Shown one piece after another: positions 6,819-12,316 of a stretch of 17,053 nt of DNA. Made by a program: the position numbers and the translations under genes. Position 1 is the stretch's first letter; each line of letters opens with the position of its first letter. This stretch comes from AG1 sp035559775 (lineage in GTDB: Archaea; Thermoproteota; Thermoprotei_A; Sulfolobales; AG1), in contig DATMAU010000050.1 in the NCBI GenBank assembly GCA_035559775.1, positions 1-17,053 of the forward strand. The letters are read 5' to 3'. Below the pieces are notes generated by a model, which saw nothing but the letters and a program-made list of their open reading frames with translations, made no database searches and was not told where the DNA came from.

Positions 6819-7556
6819 CTACACCTGCTCCACGGACGAGTATCTCTTTCTCAGAGCCTCTTTCTGAGCCTCATACACCTTCTCAGCACCCTTGAGCCCC
6901 AGCTCTATTGCTGACCAGAACTCCTCCTCGCTTAGAACACCGTTCAGCTGGATCAGTGTTATAAGCCCGAGGCTTGGCATGAATGCTATGGGCATGTCAG
7001 CCTCGCCATACATATCCTCCTCCTCGTTTATGTCGAGCACAAGCACGCCATCGACCTTCCCAACAGCTATTCCTGCAACAAGATCCCTCATAGGGATCCC
7101 AGCATCGGCTAGGGCTAGAGAGGCTGCTGTTATGCCAGCAGTCCTTGTCCCCCCATCAGCGTTGAGAACCTCTATAAATATATCTATAGCCGTCCTTGGG
7201 AAGCTCTCTGTGATCACAGCGGGTTCCAGAGCTTCTCTAATAACCTTTGAAAGCTCTATCTCCCTCCTGCTAGGGGCAGGGCTTTTTCTCTCATGCGTTG
7301 AGAAAGGAGCCATGTGGTATCTGCACCTAAGCACAGCTCTGTGGGGAAGAGCCATACTCCTAGCCCCAGGATCCCTGGGCCCATAGACTGCTGCGAGAAC
7401 CTTTGTATTCCCGTACTGCACAAGAGCGGATCCGTTTGCATTTTTAAGGACCCTTACCTCGAAGTGGAGCGGCCTTACATCCTCAGGCCCTCTCCCATCT
7501 CTTCTCTTTCCACCCTCTATGAGTTTCCTCTTAACCTCAACCCTCTCCTCTGACAA
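6819..7556 (-). CDS. rrp41: Exosome complex catalytic subunit Rrp41
   Basis: The catalytic RNase PH-type subunit of the archaeal exosome; it cleaves RNA with phosphate and can add tails with nucleoside diphosphates. The 245-residue product has RRDGRGPEDVRP (about 18-29), SRREIELSKVIREAL (about 96-110, phosphate/RNA-binding Arg 97 and 98), DGGTRTAGITAAS (about 134-146, phosphate loop), and EEEDMYGEADMP, with Asp 181 and Asp 187 placed as the known active-site pair. The start is TTG at 7556, the only start codon between an upstream in-frame stop and the conserved region; it is preceded by GGTGAGGAGAGG. It overlaps the end of rrp4 by 20 bases and leaves a 3-base gap before rrp42, so translation is probably coupled. 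Confidence 0.96.
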   Translation of the reverse strand: MSEERVEVKRKLIEGGKRRDGRGPEDVRPLHFEVRVLKNANGSALVQYGNTKVLAAVYGPRDPGARSMALPHRAVLRCRYHMAPFSTHERKSPAPSRREIELSKVIREALEPAVITESFPRTAIDIFIEVLNADGGTRTAGITAASLALADAGIPMRDLVAGIAVGKVDGVLVLDINEEEDMYGEADMPIAFMPSLGLITLIQLNGVLSEEEFWSAIELGLKGAEKVYEAQKEALRKRYSSVEQV

Positions 7557-8286
7557 GGCCTCTCCTCACCTTCTCAATTACTAGATACTCTCTTATTTTT
7601 TCAGTAAGTCCCTGGATATATGGTGTGTTCTCTATAATCTTTATAGCGTTGATAGCGATAGCCTCGTGCTCGCTCGAGGGGCATCCCCTTATAAGGATCC
7701 TTCCGTTAGCTGCTGGCACAACCTGACACTGGGTTTCTTTAACAAGCATATCTAGCATGCTCTTCTTCTTACCAACGATCCTTGGTATCCTTGTCGGCAC
7801 GATCTCTATCAATATCCCGTCAACAACCCTCCCAAGATCCTTTCCTTTGAGCGTTAGCAGAGGATCCCTTGTAAGGTCGAACCTCTCGACCTTAGCTAGA
7901 TATATATCTCCTGGCGAGACCAGATTTATAAGAGGCTCCTGGGCCGGGTTATACTGCTTCCCAGCTATCTCCGAGGCTGGCAGGATCCCCTTATAGGGAG
8001 CTCTTATATCGAGGATAGCGCTCGTGATCCCGACCTCCTCAACAACCCCTATGACTATATCGTCCTCCCTCGGGTTGTAGAAACCCTCTAGGGGGACGAT
8101 CCTGAGTTGTCTCTCCCCCCTCTCCTCAGCAACGCCTATGACTGTTGAGTAGCATTTCCCCTCAACACAGTAGACATAGGGGTATTTCTCGACAGAGATG
8201 TTTCCAGAGGCTATGAGATCTCCTGGGAGTACTATGTCTCTGTGCTTAACGTGTATCGATCCCTGCTTAGCCGTCTCCTGGGACAG
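7537..8286 (-). CDS. rrp4: Exosome RNA-binding cap subunit Rrp4 (CTG start)
   Basis: Rrp4 is one of the S1/KH cap proteins that sit on the Rrp41/Rrp42 ring and recruit RNA substrates. Read from 8286 the product is 249 residues. The order is an N-terminal beta domain (DIVLPGDLIASG near residue 17, YSTVIGVAEERGE near 44), an S1 domain (IVIGVVEEVGITSAILDIRAP, then LVSPGDIYLAKVERFDLTRDP), and a KH domain (GRVVDGILIEIVPTRIPRIV, GKKKSMLDMLV, GRILIRG). Homologues from Sulfolobus are about the same length with a similar short leader. No ATG, GTG or TTG precedes the S1 domain in frame. CTG at 8286 follows the SBDS stop immediately and has GAGGTGA (complement of 8292-8298) five bases upstream, so it is taken as the start. 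A start at TTG 7812 would leave only the KH end. Confidence 0.9.
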   Translation of the reverse strand: MSQETAKQGSIHVKHRDIVLPGDLIASGNISVEKYPYVYCVEGKCYSTVIGVAEERGERQLRIVPLEGFYNPREDDIVIGVVEEVGITSAILDIRAPYKGILPASEIAGKQYNPAQEPLINLVSPGDIYLAKVERFDLTRDPLLTLKGKDLGRVVDGILIEIVPTRIPRIVGKKKSMLDMLVKETQCQVVPAANGRILIRGCPSSEHEAIAINAIKIIENTPYIQGLTEKIREYLVIEKVRRGLVRGEG

Positions 8287-8982
8287 TTATCTCACCTCGA
8301 CGACGCTGATCTGTGCCGATCCGTGGGTTAGCTTGGAAACCTTATCTATAACATCACCCTGCAAGCCTGCTGGGATTGCTATCTCGACCTCAAGCCCTCC
8401 ATCGCTTAACCACTGGCTTTTACGGACCTCGCCAAGCCTTGTGATTGTCTGGTGAACCTTGCTAGCATAGTCCCCAGGGATCCTGATCCTTAGGAGGGCT
8501 ATAGCCATCTTTATCGGCATGATCTTAGAGATAGCCTTGACAATCTCTATAGCCTGTTCCTCAACCCCCTTGTTAATATCTATCGAGACCCTGGCCTGCT
8601 CCATAGCAGCCTCTATCCTTGCAGGGGGTACGGGCTTCTTAGTCATGGGGTCTATTGAGTTTCTAGCAATATATGTTATGATCATTTTCCTCTTAGCCTC
8701 TATCATCTTCCTCCTCTGCTCTGTCGTGAGCTGTATCTCGCCCTTAACAAGGATCTCGTGCATAACTTTCGAAGCATCCTGGGTTCCGAAGACCTTCTCT
8801 ATATCTGATGGTGAGGCTTTGAGACCCTTTCTAGCATCCTTATATATAAAATCCCCATAGACAACCTCTGAGAGCGGTATCTTCTTACCCTCTCTGTATT
8901 CTAGAACCTTGTCTGGGTCGGCTAGGATCTCGAATCTCTTTCCGTCTTTCTCGAATCTCACTATAATATACTCCCTACTCAA
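8287..8982 (-). CDS. SBDS/Sdo1 ribosome maturation protein
   Basis: Archaeal orthologue of the Shwachman-Bodian-Diamond protein (yeast Sdo1), which in eukaryotes releases the anti-association factor eIF6 from the large ribosomal subunit; a large-subunit quality role is inferred in archaea. The 231-residue length is standard. Three domains are recognisable: the FYSH domain (about 1-88: EYIIVRFEKDGKRFEI, PLSEVVYGDFIYKDARKG, DIEKVFGTQD), a helical middle domain (about 92-160: GEIQLTTEQRRKM, IARNSIDPMTKKP, PARIEAAMEQARVSID), and a ferredoxin-like C-terminal domain (about 165-231: MPIKMAIALLRIRIPG onward). The start is TTG at 8982, overlapping the psmA TGA by 4 bases (TTGA), and its stop abuts rrp4. 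Cotranscription with proteasome and exosome genes is the classic archaeal arrangement. Confidence 0.95.
   Translation of the reverse strand: MSREYIIVRFEKDGKRFEILADPDKVLEYREGKKIPLSEVVYGDFIYKDARKGLKASPSDIEKVFGTQDASKVMHEILVKGEIQLTTEQRRKMIEAKRKMIITYIARNSIDPMTKKPVPPARIEAAMEQARVSIDINKGVEEQAIEIVKAISKIMPIKMAIALLRIRIPGDYASKVHQTITRLGEVRKSQWLSDGGLEVEIAIPAGLQGDVIDKVSKLTHGSAQISVVEVR
8292..8298 (-). promoter_or_regulatory. SD site supporting the rrp4 CTG start
   Basis: The minus strand reads GAGGTGA inside the last SBDS codons, then GATAA (including the TAA stop) and CTG. It is fully complementary to the anti-SD expected at the 3' end of crenarchaeal 16S rRNA. Confidence 0.7.
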
Positions 8983-9710
8983 GAGGTGACACCGAGCTTC
9001 GAGAGATACCCCCTTATCTCGTCGTCGCTCATTTTCCTAAAGATCTTCTCGCTCTCTGTTATATAGCCTATCTCTAGCCTCTCAACGGTTAGAGGCTGCT
9101 CAGATGCCGCGCTCATTGCTTTCAACCCAAGTAGTACGAGATCCTCTAAACCGAGATCCCTCTTATAGTTCTTCTCCAAGAACTCGTGCACAACCTGCTC
9201 GCCCGAGCCTACAGCGACTGCTAGGTATTGGAAGTAGAGCCCGTTGGGCTCTGTTCTATAGACATGGACCCCCTTTCTATCATAGCCGACGAATATTAGC
9301 GAGACTCCGAAAGGCCTTACCCCGCCCTGCTGTGTGAAGATCTGTTTCAGATCTCCTACGCTCCTAACAAGGGTCTCCAGATCTATTGGTTCGTCGTAGA
9401 GAAAGCGATGATTAGCGGCAACCCTTCTCGCATAGTCCACAAGAACCCTCCCATCAGCACCAAGCCCTGCGAACGATGCCCCTACATGGGCGTCTATTAT
9501 GAAGATCTTCTCCAGGGACTTTAGATCCATTAGGCTGAACTGCTGCCTCTTCTCAGAGATCAGAACACCGGAATCCTTACCCCTAAGCCCAACAACAGTC
9601 CAACCCTGCCTCACAGCTACTGAAGCGTATTCAACCTGGTATAGCTTCCCATCTGGCGAGAATATAGTTATAGCCCTATCATACCCCATTCCTGCTGGTC
9701 CGAAAGCCAA
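8979..9710 (-). CDS. psmA: Proteasome subunit alpha
   Basis: Alpha subunit of the archaeal 20S proteasome; heptameric alpha rings gate entry to the proteolytic beta rings. The 243-residue product has the characteristic N-terminal gating and alpha signature YDRAITIFSPDGKLYQVEYA (about 9-28), GVLISEKR, IDAHVGASFAGLGADGR (around the middle), and QQGGVRPFGVSLIFVGYD, typical of alpha rather than beta subunits; there is no catalytic N-terminal threonine or propeptide. TTG at 9710 is used as start: the conserved N terminus begins here, GGTG lies 7 bases upstream, and a TATA box is 37 bases away. It is the first gene of the psmA-SBDS-rrp4-rrp41-rrp42 operon. No beta subunit or PAN ATPase gene is in the window. 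Confidence 0.96.
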   Translation of the reverse strand: MAFGPAGMGYDRAITIFSPDGKLYQVEYASVAVRQGWTVVGLRGKDSGVLISEKRQQFSLMDLKSLEKIFIIDAHVGASFAGLGADGRVLVDYARRVAANHRFLYDEPIDLETLVRSVGDLKQIFTQQGGVRPFGVSLIFVGYDRKGVHVYRTEPNGLYFQYLAVAVGSGEQVVHEFLEKNYKRDLGLEDLVLLGLKAMSAASEQPLTVERLEIGYITESEKIFRKMSDDEIRGYLSKLGVTS

Positions 9711-9742
9711 TTCTCTACACCACTATTCTTAACGCTCAAGAC

Positions 9743-9751
9743 AATATATTA
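9743..9751 (-). promoter_or_regulatory. Promoter of the psmA-exosome operon
   Basis: On the minus strand TAATATATT is centred 37 bases before the psmA TTG, giving a predicted transcription start near 9721. No other TATA box as well placed is seen between genes of the operon. Confidence 0.6.
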
Positions 9752-9762
9752 GCAAAACCACA

Positions 9763-9774
9763 TGATGATCATCA
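9763..9774. repeat. 12-bp perfect palindrome upstream of psmA promoter
   Basis: TGATGATCATCA is a perfect 12-bp palindrome 11 bases upstream of the psmA TATA element. Its position next to the BRE/TATA region would suit an activator or repressor site; no regulator is identified. Confidence 0.4.
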
Positions 9775-9838
9775 CACCACGGCTTCCTTGCAAGTATTGC
9801 TAGAAAGGGGTTCAGGCTTCATAGCGATTGATATTGCT

Positions 9839-9997
9839 TTATATCAACAGCTCTTCCCCTGGCTTCATTGGTCTCAGGGCTCCTTTCATCTGAGTCTTTA
9901 TCCCCGGCCTCCACTCTTTCGGTGTGATCTCTACCCACAGCTTCCCTTCATCGAGCTTCTCGGGTTCATAGCTGCGAGGAAACCCCGCATCCTGGTT
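9839..9997 (-). pseudogene. Small protein-like ORF with no in-frame start (frameshift or decayed)
   Basis: Between a stop at 9998-10000 and TAA at 9839-9841 the minus strand encodes 52 residues that look like real protein, including SYEPEKLDEGKLWVEITPKE and ALRPMKPGEELLI. I do not recognise it. No ATG, GTG or TTG precedes the protein-like part in frame. An ATG at 9990, one base out of frame, sits 36 bases from a strong TATA box (10021-10032), the spacing used by other genes here. One additional G in the adjacent GGGG run (9983-9986) would join that ATG to the frame, giving about 50 residues. So this is either a small intact gene with a sequencing/assembly indel, or a recent pseudogene. Confidence 0.4.
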
Positions 9998-10020
9998 TTA
10001 TTTACCCCGCCTACTCAAGT

Positions 10021-10032
10021 CTTTATATTTAT
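10021..10032 (-). promoter_or_regulatory. TATA box for the small minus-strand ORF
   Basis: The minus strand reads ATAAATATAAAG, an excellent archaeal TATA element, 36 bases from the ATG at 9990. It is part of a divergent pair with the element at 10056-10066. Confidence 0.5.
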
Positions 10033-10055
10033 CCTCATTGTTGGGCAGGCATCCC

Positions 10056-10066
10056 CGTAAATATAA
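10056..10066 (+). promoter_or_regulatory. TATA box on the plus strand of the divergent pair
   Basis: The plus strand reads GTAAATATAAG, predicting transcription from about 10087 toward the glycoprotein gene's 3' end. It starts about 24 bases from the minus-strand TATA box. Confidence 0.4.
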
Positions 10067-10078
10067 GAGGCTTACATA

Positions 10079-10213
10079 GTGTTCCGTTATTGCAGAACCA
10101 CGGGTTTAATATCAATCCATATAAAACCTCACGAAATCAAAACAGTTGGCTACGATGTGATAGCTGGAAGGACGGGCAGAAGACCCACGGTTATGAGGCG
10201 CTCACAAGTTTAA
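10079..10213 (+). CDS. Possible 44-residue basic protein
   Basis: An ORF from GTG (10079), with AGAGG nine bases upstream, to TAA at 10211-10213. The last 30 residues look coding and basic (IKPHEIKTVGYDVIAGRTG, then RRPTVMRRSQV), while the first dozen look less so. I do not recognise the family. The predicted transcription start from the TATA box at 10056-10066 falls slightly downstream of this GTG, so the start is doubtful; a TTG at 10090 is in another frame. The 3' end overlaps the last 23 bases of the convergent gene. It may be a small basic nucleic-acid-binding protein, a fragment, or chance. Confidence 0.3.
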   Translation: MFRYCRTTGLISIHIKPHEIKTVGYDVIAGRTGRRPTVMRRSQV

Positions 10214-10838
10214 ACCTAAGATTACCCCATGTTGTGTTTACCACACATTCCAGAGGGATCTCCTGGTTCTTCATGATCCTTATGATTATTACCCCGTTAT
10301 CGGTGTTAAGCGAATACTCTGTATAGGTTATTCCAGATGCTCCTGGCAGTTGTCCCTCGCCTGTCCTTGTGAATAGTGAGAGGTTTCCAAATATATTGCT
10401 TATGCTATCAGCCTCCCAGCTCCCTGTTGTTGAGATATTCTGGGACATGTTATAGCTTGTTGATATGAGCCTCTCTAATGCCCATGTGATAGCCTGGTCA
10501 CCGATCGCGGAGACTCTATAATAAGCCGCACTCGTGGTGTTCGTCGTTGTTGCGTTACCACTGGCATTAATAGCTGGGGCTTGTGTGTAGCTTGCCAGTA
10601 TGTTCGCCATAGCGTTGTTTATATAGATCAAGCTCCCATTGATATTTATATAGCCATCCACCCTGTAGGTTAGATATAGGCTCTCACCGGTGAGGTTTCT
10701 GGGCAGGTTGCTTAGGCTAGGGGTTTCCCCAGCACTAGCTCTACCGCTTATCGCGGTGCTAGTATTATATATGTAAAGCGTTATAGCAGCTAGATAGAGG
10801 ATCGCGAGGATCAGTAAGAAGACCACGGAGGCTCTCAT
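10191..10838 (-). CDS. Secreted or membrane-anchored, N-glycosylated protein of unknown function
   Basis: A 215-residue protein with an N-terminal hydrophobic segment (about 4-24, VVFLLILAILYLAAITLYIY) that is either a signal peptide or a signal anchor, and no further membrane helix. The remainder is Ser/Thr/Asn/Tyr-rich and contains ten N-glycosylation sequons (NTS, NLT, NGS, NAS, NAT, NTT, NMS, NIS, NLS, NTT), as expected for a crenarchaeal surface protein. There is one cysteine in the ectodomain (ECVVN). No catalytic motif or family is recognised. ATG at 10838 has a TATA-like CTATTTATTAG (complement of 10872-10882) about 39 bases upstream. It is not clearly in an operon with the hydrolase gene upstream. 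Confidence 0.75.
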   Translation of the reverse strand: MRASVVFLLILAILYLAAITLYIYNTSTAISGRASAGETPSLSNLPRNLTGESLYLTYRVDGYININGSLIYINNAMANILASYTQAPAINASGNATTTNTTSAAYYRVSAIGDQAITWALERLISTSYNMSQNISTTGSWEADSISNIFGNLSLFTRTGEGQLPGASGITYTEYSLNTDNGVIIIRIMKNQEIPLECVVNTTWGNLRFKLVSAS

Positions 10839-10871
10839 ATCAACCCCAGCATAGATGATACTCCGTGAGCT

Positions 10872-10882
10872 CTAATAAATAG
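10872..10882 (-). promoter_or_regulatory. Possible promoter of the glycoprotein gene
   Basis: Minus-strand CTATTTATTAG lies in the gap after the hydrolase stop, centred about 39 bases from the ATG at 10838. Confidence 0.4.
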
Positions 10883-10936
10883 AGTTGAATGGATTTTCTA
10901 GCAATTAAGCAGCTGGCGAGGCCTGGAAAACCGATT

Positions 10937-11866
10937 CTATGGAGCCCGGATCCCAGGCTGGGCGGTGTTTGAGGAGATCCTGAGGGCCTCTTCTATAAGC
11001 CCTCTGACCGTGTTTTCCAGGTTCTTTCCCTCAACCTCTCTGCACACATCACTCTTTCTACTCCTCTCTAAGTATCTCTTCAGGTTCGCCTCGATCTTGA
11101 GGATCTCGTCGAGACTCTCAGCTCCCCTTAATGCTAGCTCGAACCAGGCTGTAATCTGGCTCCTAGCCCTTTCGAGAACACTTGATCCGATCCTCACACC
11201 CATGTGTGGGAATGCTACAGCCTCGGGCTTGATCTGGATCATTTTACCGAGGGATTCGAGGTACTGCTGATATCTAAACGGGGGCGGGGTTGTGGGGTAG
11301 ATGAGATCCTCTGGGGGTACATAGACCCCGGCTGCGTCTCCCACGAAGAGGACGCCCAGATCCTCTGAGTATATCGATAGATGATGGGACGCATGCCCAG
11401 GCGTGTGGATCACCTTAAGCCTCATACCATCGAGTACTATCTCAGAGCCGTCTTGGAGCTCTCTAACCACGATATCCTCGCCCCTCTCAGGCTCGCCATA
11501 GATCTCGGCGACCCGTCCAAGAGCCTCTCTAGCTGCTGCCCATAGCCTGCCGGGATCGATCACATGCCTATAACCTATAGGATGCACATAAACAGCGGCG
11601 CCTCCTATTCTTTTAGCAACAGTGGCAGCACCACCACCATGATCTAGGTGAACGTGGGTGAGAATTATATGCCTAACATTCTTGAAATCGATCCCCAACT
11701 CTCTCAAGCCATTGAGAAGAGCCTCTGCTGAGTTTCTAGGACCGGGATCTATGATCGCTACTCCCTGCTCAGGGCCTATAATTATATATGACTGTATATA
11801 GCCCTCACATCCCTGAGGACCCACTTCTATAGAGTAAACATCCTTCGAGATCCTGTGCCAGGACAT
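10937..11866 (-). CDS. Metallo-beta-lactamase-fold hydrolase
   Basis: A 309-residue metal-dependent hydrolase of the MBL superfamily (glyoxalase II/RNase Z/lactonase group). Motifs are present in order: IIDPGP (39-44), THVHLDHGGG (70-79; His 71, His 73, Asp 75, His 76), HTPGHASHH (154-162; His 158), VGDAAG (175-180; Asp 177), and FPHMG for the last histidine, giving a complete two-metal site. The region after residue 220 is helical and resembles the C-terminal part of MBL proteins such as acyl-CoA or lactone hydrolases, but the substrate cannot be told. ATG at 11866 is used; a TATA-like CTTAAAAA (11897-11904, plus strand) lies about 35 bases upstream. It is a single-gene unit by spacing. Confidence 0.88.
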   Translation of the reverse strand: MSWHRISKDVYSIEVGPQGCEGYIQSYIIIGPEQGVAIIDPGPRNSAEALLNGLRELGIDFKNVRHIILTHVHLDHGGGAATVAKRIGGAAVYVHPIGYRHVIDPGRLWAAAREALGRVAEIYGEPERGEDIVVRELQDGSEIVLDGMRLKVIHTPGHASHHLSIYSEDLGVLFVGDAAGVYVPPEDLIYPTTPPPFRYQQYLESLGKMIQIKPEAVAFPHMGVRIGSSVLERARSQITAWFELALRGAESLDEILKIEANLKRYLERSRKSDVCREVEGKNLENTVRGLIEEALRISSNTAQPGIRAP

Positions 11867-11896
11867 CCATGCCCCAACAAATGTTTATCGAAGGTC

Positions 11897-11904
11897 CTTA
11901 AAAA
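11897..11904 (-). promoter_or_regulatory. Probable promoter of the MBL-fold hydrolase gene
   Basis: The minus strand TTTTTAAG is centred about 35 bases before the ATG at 11866, consistent with the usual spacing in this window. Confidence 0.45.
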
Positions 11905-12197
11905 CAAGCTGGGATCAAATAACCGCTGGATCACCACTGGATAACAATTAAATCCCTTATAGGTGTGAGAGAAGTATCAAGCTTGGAGGGCCCTGTTGCT
12001 ATTAGTGTTAGCCAGAGCAGCAGATGATCTATCAAACAACACCAAAGACTCGAGCCTAGGAGCACAATAGAAAGTTCCTGTGCGGCTTTAGTCAGCTAGA
12101 TATGACATAGAAAACCTTTACAGCTCCTATCCACGGGCTCTGCTAATATTTCTTGCCAAGTTAATATGGAGATTTAAAGAAAGATCTCAACACGCTA

Positions 12198-12239
12198 GGC
12201 GATGAGTTATAAGTAGTGAGATAGGTATAGCCTATCGCC
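12198..12239. repeat. Overlapping inverted repeats upstream of transporter operon
   Basis: The right arm CCTATCGCC (12231-12239) can pair with GATAGG (12220-12225) or with GGCGAT (12198-12203), so two alternative stems share one arm. A TATA-like GTTATAAG (12206-12213) lies between. This could be an operator or a folded leader. Confidence 0.35.
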
Positions 12240-12273
12240 CAATTGGTCTGCGCAGAGGAAAAATATTTCAAAG

Positions 12274-12281
12274 CTTTTAAG
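12274..12281 (+). promoter_or_regulatory. Probable promoter of the peptide transporter operon
   Basis: CTTTTAAG is centred about 39 bases before GTG 12317 and 30 before GTG 12308; transcription would start near 12304. Confidence 0.5.
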
Positions 12282-12316
12282 CCCAAACACATACTTTCAG
12301 CGAGAGGGTGCATCAG

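Larger units (their letters stand above)
11867..12316. other. Long divergent gap upstream of the peptide transporter operon
   Basis: Roughly 450 bases between two divergent genes. I see no protein-like ORF and no tRNA. It holds the hydrolase promoter on the left, two plus-strand TATA-like elements (GTTATAAG at 12206-12213 and CTTTTAAG at 12274-12281), and inverted repeats at 12198-12239. About 290 bases in the middle (11910-12195) are unexplained. Confidence 0.6.

Noticed and set aside
6391..7553. Long plus-strand ORFs opposite rrp42 and rrp41
   Set aside because: They are antisense to conserved exosome genes, serine-rich and without motifs; shadows of the minus-strand coding bias.
7537..7812. 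Separate 91-residue KH-domain gene starting at TTG 7812
   Set aside because: The frame continues upstream through a clear S1 domain to the SBDS stop; it is the C-terminal part of rrp4, not its own gene.
9788..10060. 90-codon plus-strand ORF in the gap after psmA
   Set aside because: Composition is not protein-like for this genome; the opposite strand encodes the more convincing small ORF with a TATA box.
10153..10165. Possible C box of a C/D guide RNA
   Set aside because: GATGTGATAG differs from RUGAUGA and no D box (CUGA) lies at a suitable distance.
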